Source: an uncultured Lachnospiraceae bacterium (GTDB lineage Bacteria; Bacillota; Clostridia; Lachnospirales; Lachnospiraceae). From it: 64,000 nt of DNA. Below the pieces are notes generated by a model. It ran no database searches, was not told the origin of the DNA, and was given only the letters and a program-made list of their open reading frames with translations. Where the stretch lies: positions 243,592 through 307,591 of the forward strand of contig CAJUDM010000001.1 in assembly GCA_910584915.1 (NCBI GenBank), written 5' to 3'. The translations under genes and the position numbers were made by a program. Shown here one piece after another: positions 33,987 through 42,922 of the stretch (position 1 is its first letter; every line of letters starts with the position of its first letter).

Positions 33987-36845
33987 TTACCGCTTATTTT
34001 TGTCCAACATTTTCCTGATATACCGTCCTGTGTAAGATACGGGATTTTCTGCCACCTCCTCTGGCGTGCCCCGGGCGATGATCCGTCCTCCCCCGTCCCC
34101 GCCCTCCGGGCCGATATCAATGATATAGTCAGCGGTTTTGATCACATCCAGATTATGTTCGATCACCACCACCGTATTGCCGCCCTCCGTCAGCCTGCGC
34201 AGAATTTCCACCAGCTTGTGTACATCCGCGAAGTGCAGTCCGGTAGTGGGCTCATCCAGGATATAGATCGTCCGCCCCGTACTCTTTCTGGAGAGCTCCG
34301 TGGCAAGCTTCACACGCTGCGCCTCCCCGCCGGAAAGTTCAGTGGACGGCTGCCCCAGTTTAATATAGGAAAGCCCGACATCGTACAAAGTCTCTATCTT
34401 CCTGCGGATCGTCGGCACATTCTCAAAAAATCCCAGGGCCTCCTCCACGGTCATATCCAGCACATCAAAAATACTCTTGCCCTTATACTTCACATCCAGG
34501 GTTTCTCTATTGTAACGCTTCCCGCCGCATACCTCACAGGGCACATACACATCCGGCAGGAAATGCATCTCTATCTTGATGATGCCATCCCCCGAGCACG
34601 CCTCACATCTTCCGCCTTTTACATTGAAGCTGAAACGTCCTTTCTTGTATCCCTTCGCCTTGGCATCCGGCGTCGCCGCAAACAGATCACGGATCATATC
34701 AAATACACCCGTGTAGGTGGCAGGGTTAGATCTGGGGGTACGCCCGATCGGCGACTGGTCGATACTGATCACTTTGTCAAGCTGTTCCAGCCCCAGGATA
34801 TCGTCATGGTCGCCCGCGATCGTCCTCGCCCTGTTCAGGCTCTTCGCCAGATGTTTATACAATATCTCATTGACAAGGGAACTCTTTCCCGAACCTGACA
34901 CGCCTGTCACACAAGTCATGACTCCCAGCGGTATTTCCACATCGATATTCTTCAGATTGTTTTCCCTCGCTCCTTTTACGGTCAGAAAACCTGTCGGCGT
35001 TTTCCTCTCCTCCGGCACCGGGATCTGCAGTTTTCCGCTCAGATACTGGCCCGTAATGGATTCCTCCACCTGACAGATCTCCTCCGCCGTTCCCTGGGCG
35101 ATCACCTTCCCGCCGTGGGAACCCGCTCCCGGACCGATATCGATAATATGGTCCGCCGCCCACATGGTATCCTCGTCATGTTCCACCACCAGCAGCGTGT
35201 TTCCCATATCTTTCAGGTTCTTCAAAGTCTTTATCAGCTTGTCATTGTCCCTCTGGTGCAGGCCGATGCTGGGCTCATCCAGAATATAGCAGACGCCCAC
35301 CAGCCCCGAACCGATCTGTGTCGCCAGCCGGATACGCTGCGCCTCCCCGCCGGAAAGGGTTGATGTTCCCCTCGCCAGCGACAGATAATTCAGCCCCACA
35401 TCGTTCAGAAAGCCCACTCTGGCGCGAATCTCTTTTAAGATCTGTTTCCCGATCAGTTCCTGCTGCCTAGTCAGCTTCATCTCCTGCAAATAAGCGTGAA
35501 GATCCCCGAGTGACATTGCCGTCAGTTCATAAATATTCTTATCATATACCGTGACAGCCAGCGATTCCAGCTTTAGCCGCCTGCCGCCGCAGAGCTTACA
35601 GGGCGTCACCCGCATGAATTCCTCATACTCCGCCTTCATAGCCTCCGAGTAGGTCTCCCTGTAACGCTGCTCCACATTTTTGACAAGCCCTGTGAACGCC
35701 ACCGGGTAGACTCCCTCGCCCCGCTGTCCCTTATAATGCACCTTCACTTCCTTTCCCGCGGTGCCGGAGATCAATACCCCCTTTACTTCCTCCGGGAGTT
35801 CCCTCCAGGGCGTATCCAGGCTGAACTGATATTCCTCCGCCAGCGCCTGAAGCAGTGCATGGGTAAAGCTTCCCTTATCCTTGCTGGACTGCCACCCCAT
35901 CACCTGGATAGCCCCGCCGTTTAAACTCAGCGACTCGTCCGGGATCATCAGCCTCGCGTCAAACTCCATCTTATAGCCAAGCCCGAAACAGTCAGGACAG
36001 GCGCCGAAAGGATTGTTGAAGGAAAAACTTCTTGGCTCGATCTCGCTGATACTGATCTCACAGTCAGGGCAGGCAAAACTCTGGCTGAACGTCAGGCTCT
36101 CGCCGCCTATCACATCCACGACCGCCAGCCCGCCTGCCAGCTCCAGCACATTCTCCAGGGAATCCGTCAGCCTTCTCTCAATCCCCTCTTTTATGACAAG
36201 CCTGTCCACTACGATCTCGATGGAATGTTTGATATTTTTATCTAATTTGATCTCCTCCGACAGATCGTACAGATTTCCGTCAACGCGCACACGCACATAC
36301 CCGCTTCTGCGGGCACGCTCCAGCACCTTTTCATGGCGCCCCTTCCTGCCCCGCACCACCGGCGCAAGCAGCTGGATCCGGGTACCCGCCTCCATATGCA
36401 TGATATAGTCCACCATCTCATCCACGGTGGTCTTCTGGATCTCCCTGCCGCATTTCGGACAGTGGGGAATGCCGATCCTCGCGTAGAGCAGCCTGAAGTA
36501 ATCATAGATTTCCGTCACCGTCCCCACTGTCGAACGTGGGTTTCTGTTGGTGGACTTCTGGTCGATGGAGATTGCGGGCGAAAGTCCCTCTATTTTCTCC
36601 ACATCCGGCTTTTCCATCTGTCCCAGGAACTGCCTTGCGTAGGAGGACAACGACTCCATATACCGCCGCTGCCCCTCCGCGTAGATCGTGTCAAACGCCA
36701 GCGAAGATTTTCCAGAACCTGACAGTCCTGTCAGAACTACAAATTCATTCCGCGGCACATCCACATCAATGCCTTTCAGATTATGCTCATTCGCCCCCCG
36801 GATCTTGATATATTCCCTGGGGCGCATCTTCTTTGTCTCTTCCAT
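33987..36845 (-). CDS. uvrA: Excinuclease ABC subunit A
   Basis: Damage-sensing ATPase of nucleotide excision repair, acting as UvrA2-UvrB. 952 residues, standard length. Two ABC modules: Walker A GLSGSGKSSLAFDTIYAEG near 40 and GVSGSGKSSLVNEIL near 645, each with LSGGEAQR signatures. Zinc-binding pairs are intact at CPKCG, CPDC and CEACSGDG ... CEVCGGKR. GAGGAGAGG precedes the ATG. It follows uvrB by 195 bp that contain a degenerate tandem repeat but no terminator, so both are likely in one SOS-controlled transcript. Confidence 0.97.
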   Translation of the reverse strand: MEETKKMRPREYIKIRGANEHNLKGIDVDVPRNEFVVLTGLSGSGKSSLAFDTIYAEGQRRYMESLSSYARQFLGQMEKPDVEKIEGLSPAISIDQKSTNRNPRSTVGTVTEIYDYFRLLYARIGIPHCPKCGREIQKTTVDEMVDYIMHMEAGTRIQLLAPVVRGRKGRHEKVLERARRSGYVRVRVDGNLYDLSEEIKLDKNIKHSIEIVVDRLVIKEGIERRLTDSLENVLELAGGLAVVDVIGGESLTFSQSFACPDCEISISEIEPRSFSFNNPFGACPDCFGLGYKMEFDARLMIPDESLSLNGGAIQVMGWQSSKDKGSFTHALLQALAEEYQFSLDTPWRELPEEVKGVLISGTAGKEVKVHYKGQRGEGVYPVAFTGLVKNVEQRYRETYSEAMKAEYEEFMRVTPCKLCGGRRLKLESLAVTVYDKNIYELTAMSLGDLHAYLQEMKLTRQQELIGKQILKEIRARVGFLNDVGLNYLSLARGTSTLSGGEAQRIRLATQIGSGLVGVCYILDEPSIGLHQRDNDKLIKTLKNLKDMGNTLLVVEHDEDTMWAADHIIDIGPGAGSHGGKVIAQGTAEEICQVEESITGQYLSGKLQIPVPEERKTPTGFLTVKGARENNLKNIDVEIPLGVMTCVTGVSGSGKSSLVNEILYKHLAKSLNRARTIAGDHDDILGLEQLDKVISIDQSPIGRTPRSNPATYTGVFDMIRDLFAATPDAKAKGYKKGRFSFNVKGGRCEACSGDGIIKIEMHFLPDVYVPCEVCGGKRYNRETLDVKYKGKSIFDVLDMTVEEALGFFENVPTIRRKIETLYDVGLSYIKLGQPSTELSGGEAQRVKLATELSRKSTGRTIYILDEPTTGLHFADVHKLVEILRRLTEGGNTVVVIEHNLDVIKTADYIIDIGPEGGDGGGRIIARGTPEEVAENPVSYTGRYIRKMLDKNKR

Positions 36846-36863
36846 TGCCTCTCCTCATTCTTT

Positions 36864-36940
36864 AAGCCTCATCCCGTTCAGGGCTCATACTGTTTAGGCT
36901 CAACCAGTTTAAACCTCATACTGTTCAAGCCTCACGGCAT
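36864..36940. repeat. Degenerate tandem repeat (about 16-17 bp, four to five units) between uvrB and uvrA
   Basis: The unit GCCTCATACTGTTCA recurs with changes: AGCCTCATCCCGTTCA, GGCTCATACTGTTTA, GGCTCAACCAGTTTA, ACCTCATACTGTTCA, then AGCCTCACGG. It lies wholly in the intergenic spacer. Confidence 0.55.
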
Positions 36941-37040
36941 TTGCCAAACAACCATGCGGACATGTCCGTTTTCCTCATTGCCCGCAAGAATAAATATCCC
37001 AGTCACAGGGCTCGATCGTTTGCCATTCTTTCATCCGACG

Positions 37041-39038
37041 TCACTCCCTGTCATTTAATATTTTCTTCAGTTCCAGCATCTTATCGCGCAGATCCGCTGC
37101 CGTCTCGAAATCCAGGTCCGCCGCCGCCTTCTTCATCTTCTTCTGCACTTCCGCTATCAGCTTCTCCAGCTCTTTCAGGTCCATCGATTCAGGATCCTTC
37201 TCAAACCGCACTTCCTCCTTCGCCACGGCCTTCGAGATACTGATCAGATCCCGCACTGCCTTCCGTATCGTCTGCGGCGTGATATCATGCTCCTCATTGT
37301 ATGCCTGCTGCAGCTTACGTCTTCTTGCTGTCTCCTCCAGAGCCGCCCGCATGGAATCTGTTATCACATCGGCGTACATCACCACATGCCCGTCCGCATT
37401 TCTGGCAGCGCGCCCGATCGTCTGGATCAGGGAAGTCTCCGAGCGCAGAAAGCCCTCCTTGTCCGCGTCCAGGATCGCCACAAGCGATATCTCAGGAATA
37501 TCCAGCCCCTCGCGCAGCAGATTGATCCCCACCAGCACATCGAACACATCCAGCCGCATGTCCCGGATGATCTCCGCCCGCTCCAGCGTATCGATGTCCG
37601 AATGCAGGTACTTTACACGGATCCCCACATCCTTCATATATTCTGTCAGATCCTCCGCCATCCGCTTTGTCAGCGTTGTCACAAGAACCTTGTTCTTCTT
37701 CTCCGTCTCTCTCCTGATCTCACCGATCAGGTCATCTATCTGTCCCTCCACCGGGCGCACCGACACTTCCGGATCGAGAAGCCCTGTAGGGCGGATGATC
37801 TGTTCTACCCGCATCAGTTCATGTTCCGCCTCATATCTGGAGGGCGTCGCGGAGACAAACATCATCTGGTCGATATGGGACTCAAACTCCTCGAAGTTTA
37901 ACGGCCTGTTGTCCAGCGCGGAAGGGAGCCTGAACCCGTAATCCACAAGCGTCGTCTTTCGGGAACGGTCGCCCGCGTACATCCCGCCGATCTGCGGGAT
38001 CGTCATATGAGACTCATCTATAATGATCAGGAAGTCATCCTTAAAGTAATCCATCAGAGTAAACGGTGTTGCGCCTGGTTCCAGCCCGTTCAGAGGCCTT
38101 GAATAGTTTTCTATGCCGGAACAGAACCCTGTCTCCCTCAGCATTTCAATATCAAAGTTTGTCCTCTCCGAGATTCTCTGCGCCTCCAGCAGTTTGTCCT
38201 CGCTTTTAAAAAAGCGAATGCGCTCTTCCAGTTCCTTCTCGATCTCCACACAGGCTGTATTGATCTTCTCCCTCGCCACCACATAATGGGATGCCGGAAA
38301 GATCGAAATATGGTTCAGCTCCGCATGGGGCACCCCTGTCAGGGAATCCACCTCCATGATCCTGTCAATCTCATCCCCGAAAAATTCAACCCGTACCAGA
38401 TGGTCCCCGCCCTGTGCCGGGAAAATCTCTATCGTATCCCCGCGCACCCGGAACGAGCCGCGTTCCACATCCATATCATTCCTGTCATACTGGATGGCGA
38501 TCAGTTCTCTTAATACTTCATCCCGATCCTTCTGCTGTCCGGGGCGCAGCGATACGATCAGTTCCTTATATTCATCCGGGCTCCCCAGTCCATAGATACA
38601 GGATACGCTTGCCACCACGATCACATCCCGCCTCTCGGCGAGGGACGCCGTGGCGGAGAGGCGCAGTTTGTCTATCTCATCGTTGATGGAGGAATCTTTC
38701 GCGATATAGGTGTCCGTCGACGGAACATACGCCTCCGGCTGGTAATAATCGTAGTAGGACACAAAATATTCTACCGCGTTCTCCGGGAAAAATTCTTTGA
38801 ACTCGCCATACAGCTGGCCCGCGAGGGTTTTATTGTGCGCTATGACCAAAGTGGGCTTGTTGAGCTGCTGGATGACATTTGCCATCGTGAAAGTCTTGCC
38901 GGAACCCGTAACCCCCAGTAAAGTCTGGAATTGGTTGCCTTCTTTGAAGCCTTTCACTAATGCTTCTATCGCCTGCGGCTGGTCGCCGGTGGGCTGGTAT
39001 TCACTGTGTAACTTAAAGATATTTTGTTCATTTTGCAC
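37041..39038 (-). CDS. uvrB: Excinuclease ABC subunit B
   Basis: 665 residues. Helicase-like core with Walker A LGVTGSGKTFTMANV near 40, beta-hairpin YYDYYQPEAYVPSTDTYI near 95, Walker B IIIDESHMT, and C-terminal UVR motif AAADLDFETAADLRDKM that contacts UvrC. The start is GTG at 39038 with GAGGTGAG seven bases upstream; no in-frame ATG gives the expected N-terminus. A long leader (about 215 bases) with two hairpins separates it from a promoter bearing a LexA box, so SOS induction is expected. Confidence 0.97.
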   Translation of the reverse strand: MQNEQNIFKLHSEYQPTGDQPQAIEALVKGFKEGNQFQTLLGVTGSGKTFTMANVIQQLNKPTLVIAHNKTLAGQLYGEFKEFFPENAVEYFVSYYDYYQPEAYVPSTDTYIAKDSSINDEIDKLRLSATASLAERRDVIVVASVSCIYGLGSPDEYKELIVSLRPGQQKDRDEVLRELIAIQYDRNDMDVERGSFRVRGDTIEIFPAQGGDHLVRVEFFGDEIDRIMEVDSLTGVPHAELNHISIFPASHYVVAREKINTACVEIEKELEERIRFFKSEDKLLEAQRISERTNFDIEMLRETGFCSGIENYSRPLNGLEPGATPFTLMDYFKDDFLIIIDESHMTIPQIGGMYAGDRSRKTTLVDYGFRLPSALDNRPLNFEEFESHIDQMMFVSATPSRYEAEHELMRVEQIIRPTGLLDPEVSVRPVEGQIDDLIGEIRRETEKKNKVLVTTLTKRMAEDLTEYMKDVGIRVKYLHSDIDTLERAEIIRDMRLDVFDVLVGINLLREGLDIPEISLVAILDADKEGFLRSETSLIQTIGRAARNADGHVVMYADVITDSMRAALEETARRRKLQQAYNEEHDITPQTIRKAVRDLISISKAVAKEEVRFEKDPESMDLKELEKLIAEVQKKMKKAAADLDFETAADLRDKMLELKKILNDRE

Positions 39039-39060
39039 AAATACTCACCTCGGATTTCAA

Positions 39061-39160
39061 TGCGAATGTCCCATTCGCATAGTAAAAAAGTTCGTCTATC
39101 AGGCTGAAATTCGTCGAGCCGTATCTTCTATTTTTTCATAAACAGTGCTTCGACGAATTT
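39061..39160 (-). promoter_or_regulatory. Structured 5-prime leader of uvrB
   Basis: AAATTCGTCGA (39107-39117) and TCGACGAATTT (39150-39160) are perfect 11-bp arms. TGCGAATG (39061-39068) and CATTCGCA (39072-39079) are perfect 8-bp arms. Both lie between the promoter and the GTG start. No known riboswitch is recognised. Confidence 0.5.
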
Positions 39161-39260
39161 GGGTTACTCACTTTCATTTTCCAAGCTGTACGGAATTAGT
39201 AAAACCATACGGACAATCTATACTCTGTAACACCTGTGATCTTTGCTCTGTAAACTTCGC

Positions 39261-39310
39261 ATATTATAGCACACTCTTTTTTTCTTGTCTACAGAATTAG
39301 AACATTTGTT
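39261..39310 (-). promoter_or_regulatory. uvrBA promoter with LexA (SOS) box
   Basis: Minus strand TAGACA (39289-39284), 17-bp spacer, TATAAT (39266-39261). Directly upstream, AGAACAAATGTTCT (39310-39297 on the minus strand) fits the Gram-positive LexA/DinR consensus CGAACRNRYGTTYG apart from its outer bases. LexA binding there would repress uvrB and uvrA until DNA damage. Confidence 0.75.
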
Positions 39311-39464
39311 CTTTTTGATTTTATTCTTTTTCAAATTTTTTGATAATCCTTTTTCTTTAAATCCGAATTTCAAAAAAGGGGCTTTCTATTTCCAGCCCCC
39401 TCTCTTGATCTTATATTATTTTGCAACAGACTCCCAATCCGAAGCAGCGATCACCGTTATATGA

Positions 39465-39850
39465 TCACAATCGTTTTTGCAATATTTCCCTGTTACTTTC
39501 ATTAACCTCAAGCACATTCATTGCCTGCTCAGCCCAAATTTTCAAATTAGTCATTATCTTTTTTATCAAATACTCGTTGGCTCTTTTCCTGTTTTTCTTT
39601 ATGAACCTCATTTGATGCTTAATAGATACTGCTAATCTCTCCAAAATCATCGCATACGGACAATCCTGCTTGCTTCCGCAACCTGTTGATGTTCTGTTAT
39701 CCACCATCTTTCATAGGTAAAGCCCCCATCATAATGATCAAGGGTCTTTTCCTGCCACATGGGTACGTCAACCCTTACATAATCCGGATGGTGCCCTGCG
39801 CTGTAACCTTCCTCCAGCAGCCATTTTGTCAAAGCATTGTATTTCCTCAT
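39465..39850 (-). pseudogene. Frameshifted remnant of a small hypothetical gene
   Basis: An open frame from 39850 encodes MRKYNALTKWLLEEGYSAGH and ends at 39647. A second frame (39707-39465) starts inside it with a CGSKQDCPYAM-like Cys motif. The two frames look like halves of one small Cys-containing protein broken by a frameshift near 39700. Nearby start sites are poor. It belongs to a decayed stretch with the fragments at 39878-40096 and 40197-40824. Confidence 0.4.
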
Positions 39851-39877
39851 GTTCTTTTTCTCTCATTTTGTTCCCCC

Positions 39878-40096
39878 TTATAATCCCCGGCAGGGATGCA
39901 TCCCAAAATAGTCTTCCATGCGGTCCCGCAGCCTTTCCGCCGGCATATCATATTCCCCGGCAATACAGGATCCACAGCACGGGCATTTGTATGCCAGGGT
40001 CTTCGATAACCGGGCATCCCGGCTGTTTAGCTGCCTGTCGCATTTGTTACAGTCCTGATCCAGCCATCTTACTTTAATATAGCATCCTGCATTCTC
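39878..40096 (-). pseudogene. Cys-rich small ORF without a start codon
   Basis: The frame reads VRWLDQDCNKCDRQLNSR, then AYKCPCCGSCIAGEYDMPAE and ends MHPCRGL before TAA at 39880-39878. Four or more CxxC-type cysteines suggest a zinc ribbon. No ATG, GTG or TTG opens it before an upstream stop, so it is a 5-prime-truncated remnant or uses a start I cannot see. It is followed by the MRKYN frame 28 bases later. Confidence 0.35.
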
Positions 40097-40196
40097 CTTT
40101 TGTAAACATTTGAGAAATTTATATTTTCTATTTTATTACACTCACTTTTGTTGAAAATATAAACAATAGAAAATCAAAAGTTTTCAACGGAACATC

Positions 40197-40824
40197 TCAA
40201 GCCAGTTCCGTACCTGCTGGATGGATAATGCCAAGGCCGTTGGTGACAATGCCGAACTTAAAGACATAGCAGAAATGCCCATTGATATAGAGTTGTTTGA
40301 TCTCACGATTAGCAGAAGCGTGTGACGGCATGGAACCGTAAGCAGCCTTATAGGGGTCATAGGATTTGTCAAGCCCCTGTGTTTTCGCATACGCCTTAAG
40401 CTGTTTGATGATACGGTTTGCGTACTTTGGATTATTTTCAGTGACAAACGCTTCGATTCCGGAGGAGCCAAAGATAGTCATGTCAGCTTTTTCAGAATCA
40501 ATGGCCTGACAGATAGGTTCGGTAACATCAACGAGGCTATCGAAAACGAGCTGCAGGTCATCAAAAAAGTCCTGTTTGAAGCAGCTGATCTGTAGGGATC
40601 GAGAAGATACGCTGTATGATCAGCGCCTACAGAAAAGCCTGTAAAGGGTATTTACCGAATCTCCCCGTTGATGCATAGAAATAGTTATAAAATGTAACCG
40701 GAATCATTTCATTGATGTCGATATGGTTTTCTAATAGAGAAAGAAAAGCGGGTTTGTCATAATCAAGTTTATTTTGGCAGTCCTGAAAAATATCTGCCAA
40801 AGAGAGCTGTTTATATGGTATCAT
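40197..40824 (-). pseudogene. Decayed transposase (IS1182-like / DDE type)
   Basis: The N-terminal piece starts MIPYKQLSLADIFQDCQNKL (ATG 40824). After GRFGKYPLQAFL the frame breaks; a second frame continues ALIIQRIFSIPTDQLLQ, then stops. A third frame resumes DFFDDLQLVFDSLVDVTEP and runs through DSEKADMTIFGSSGIEAFV to NGLGIIHPAGTELA. So there are at least two frameshifts, an internal deletion in the middle third, and loss of the C-terminus. It cannot encode active enzyme. The family call is from recall of the MTIFDTSGIEA-type motif in Clostridial transposases. Confidence 0.7.
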
Positions 40825-40836
40825 AGGTATCAGAAT

Positions 40837-41065
40837 AACTCCTTTCCTGGTGATGGTAAATGGTTTCTTGTCAACTCTATTATACCATATCCGATGAGGA
40901 GTTATTTTAATTTGTAACAAAAAGAATCCCGTGATCATGCGGGTTCTGGCGTTTCGCAAACGCCTACTAAGCAGCTATAAAGAAAGGAACAGCCCTGTCC
41001 AATTAAGTATGTTTATTAATTTTTATTCAAACAACCACCGTTTTGTTCCTTCAAAAGTGTAAACC
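40837..41065. other. Gene-free stretch beside the decayed transposase
   Basis: Holds a perfect hairpin GGCGTTT-CGC-AAACGCC (40948-40964) and a weaker one around 40925-40945. No coding frame and no intact terminal repeats of the insertion sequence were found. Confidence 0.4.
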
Positions 41066-41149
41066 GTGCACCAGACGCTTCTGTCCGGCGAGTTCGAACA
41101 GTTTGCGCTGGAATATTACCACAGGCTCTTTCCGGGGATGGAGGAATAA
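41066..41149 (+). pseudogene. C-terminal remnant of a plus-strand gene
   Basis: A 27-residue frame ending ALEYYHRLFPGMEE then TAA, with codon choice like real genes but no start or upstream body. Probably the tail of a gene lost when the transposase region rearranged. Confidence 0.25.
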
Positions 41150-41170
41150 TTCCCGGTATCCCGCCGCCTC

Positions 41171-41779
41171 TCACCCCAGCTTCTTCTCATACCTTCCGTT
41201 CTCTTTGGCAAACCCAACCTTCAGGAGATAGTCCTCATGCTTCTGCAGTTCCCCGGAGTAGACCAGTTTCCGGATCCCATACTCCGGCAGCCTGGAGTAT
41301 AAATATTTCCCGACGGAGCAGTCCCTGTATGCCGGCGTCGTATAGTCAACCGAAATATCCAGAACACCCTCCCCGGATATCTTTCCAAGCAGCAATCCCG
41401 CCGGAACCGCGCCGCAGCATACGATATACGCCGTGTCGGCGGAAGCGTCCGCGGCTTTCCCCCCAAAGAAATTCTGAATATCCTGCTGATAGCGTTCCAC
41501 GAAATATTTGAGAAACGCATCGTCCGCCTTCACCGGTATCAGATCATACTCCTGCTCCGACCTCAACAGCTTCACAAGATTATAGCAGTTGATGACGATC
41601 AGGCATATATTCATGAGCGCCAGGGGATAGGAGTGGATGATCAGCGCATATGTCGCCGAGATAACACTTCCTATTGTATTAATGACCCTTAGTTTTACGA
41701 CTGACGACATCAGCATGGAAACGACCACCAGTGTGGAGCCTAAATAACCGGCTAATTCTATGATCATTGTTGTGTTCAT
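41171..41779 (-). CDS. YgjV-like membrane domain fused to an acetyltransferase-like domain
   Basis: 202 residues. The first 80 form three or four membrane helices in the YgjV/Imp pattern (ELAGYLGSTLVVVSMLMSSV, LRVINTIGSVISATYALI, YPLALMNICLIVINCYNLV). The remaining 120 are soluble and GNAT-like: an acceptor-side sheet TAYIVCCGAVPAGLLLG, then DYTTPAYRDCSVGKYLYSRL (CoA-binding loop region, with an imperfect RxxGxG) and a terminal VGFAKENGRYEKKL like the GFxxxxxxY end of GNATs. It follows the terminator of the beta-glucoside operon and is monocistronic. Substrate unknown. Confidence 0.7.
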   Translation of the reverse strand: MNTTMIIELAGYLGSTLVVVSMLMSSVVKLRVINTIGSVISATYALIIHSYPLALMNICLIVINCYNLVKLLRSEQEYDLIPVKADDAFLKYFVERYQQDIQNFFGGKAADASADTAYIVCCGAVPAGLLLGKISGEGVLDISVDYTTPAYRDCSVGKYLYSRLPEYGIRKLVYSGELQKHEDYLLKVGFAKENGRYEKKLG

Positions 41780-41913
41780 TGTCTGTTACCCGCCTTTCTT
41801 TCTCTCTATTAATGAACAACTCTCCTCAGAGCTTCTCCAATATCTTACTCTGTATCAGAGACGATTTTCAAGTTCTTTATGGGCTGTACCTGTTTCACTG
41901 ACCTTGCGCTGTC

Positions 41914-41954
41914 AAAAAAGGCCGCCGCAGATAAATCGCACCCGCGACAGCCTT
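41914..41954 (-). terminator. Terminator of the beta-glucoside PTS operon
   Basis: Minus strand AAGGCTGTCGC (41954-41944) pairs along all 11 positions (two G-T) with GCGGCGGCCTT (41928-41918), followed by TTTTTT. Confidence 0.88.
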
Positions 41955-41981
41955 TCTCATTCAATACAGTGTTCCTCCGGG

Positions 41982-42587
41982 TCAGTACTGCCCGGAATTA
42001 TACTTGAACGCGTTCGGCACATTCTTATCCGGGCTGTATGTCTCCAGGATCTTTCCGTAGCGCTCCCTGTAATCGTTGTCGATCTTGAGCTGCGGGATCA
42101 CCTTGGTTCCCTCCTCAAAGAAATGCTTGGAACCTCTGCCCATCTCCTGGCCGCGCCTGGTGTGCTTGTCCAGTGCCACATCCATGATCTCCGGTACTTT
42201 ACCCATCGCCGCCTCTTTGATAATAATATTTTTCAGATAATCGCTGGAACGGTCCTTCTCGCTCTCGCAGAGAATACGGATCGCGTGAATGAAATACATC
42301 GGCTGGTCGCCGTCGTCATACGGGAAATTCTTGCGCATCTCGTTCATAGTATTCACCTGAACCGCCGCGTTCAGATTACCGAAGCCCACATCTTCCACGG
42401 AGATCGTGAGCAGTCTCCTCCACATTTTATCCAGAAATACCGGTCCTGATACATACAGTTCGTACGCATACTGACAGGCTTCCTCCACCATCGCCCTGCG
42501 GATCGATTTCTGCAGGCAGGAAATGATCTCATCCGCAGCAAAACCGTTCAATGTCTTTGATGCTGCCCAAATATTAAACTCACCCAT
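41982..42587 (-). CDS. Stand-alone RarA/MgsA C-terminal-like protein in a PTS operon
   Basis: 201 residues, no Walker motifs. NGFAADEIISCLQKSIRRAM and the stretch LLTISVEDVGFGNLNAAVQV resemble the C-terminal oligomerisation domain of RarA/MgsA-type clamp-loader-like ATPases (the SEDIGLAD region), while the ATPase domain is absent. The C-terminus (HTRRGQEMGRGSKHFFEEG) also fits that family (TxxGRxMGRGxxHFxxE). It is the last gene of the cellobiose-type operon, 2 bp after the IIA gene and before a strong terminator. Its function in sugar use is unknown; I infer a regulatory or scaffold role. Confidence 0.7.
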   Translation of the reverse strand: MGEFNIWAASKTLNGFAADEIISCLQKSIRRAMVEEACQYAYELYVSGPVFLDKMWRRLLTISVEDVGFGNLNAAVQVNTMNEMRKNFPYDDGDQPMYFIHAIRILCESEKDRSSDYLKNIIIKEAAMGKVPEIMDVALDKHTRRGQEMGRGSKHFFEEGTKVIPQLKIDNDYRERYGKILETYSPDKNVPNAFKYNSGQY

Positions 42588-42589
42588 TG

Positions 42590-42913
42590 TTATTCTCCTT
42601 TTCTGTCTCTGTAAAGTTCGATCAATTCAAGAATGACGATCTTCAGCGTTTCCGCCGCCATCAGCTGATCCTCCGCATGAGTCATCAGAAGGCTGATCTG
42701 CGGTTCCTCTGTGTTCACTTCTTCCTGCAGCACATCCATATGTCCGTTATGTGCCGTCACAAAATTCTCTCCGCCCTCCTCGAGCTTCTTGTCTGCTTCA
42801 GAGAATTTTCCCTCTTTTGCAAGAGCGAGCGCTTCCATATAACAGGATCTCGCCATGCCCGAATACGCTATCACTTCCATTGCGGATGCTGATATTTTCT
42901 CAATGTTTGCCAT
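42590..42913 (-). CDS. PTS IIA component, lactose/cellobiose family
   Basis: 107 residues, three-helix trimeric IIA type. The phosphorylated histidine is H79 in SLLMTHAEDQLMAAE. Receives phosphate from HPr and passes it to the IIB encoded 9 bp upstream. A GGGAGAACAG ribosome site lies before the ATG. Co-transcribed with the IIB and GH4 genes. Confidence 0.92.
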   Translation of the reverse strand: MANIEKISASAMEVIAYSGMARSCYMEALALAKEGKFSEADKKLEEGGENFVTAHNGHMDVLQEEVNTEEPQISLLMTHAEDQLMAAETLKIVILELIELYRDRKGE

Positions 42914-42922
42914 CTGTTCTCC

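Noticed and set aside
36864..36940. CRISPR-like array
   Set aside because: Units are contiguous, about 16 bp, diverged, and have no spacers; no cas gene is present.
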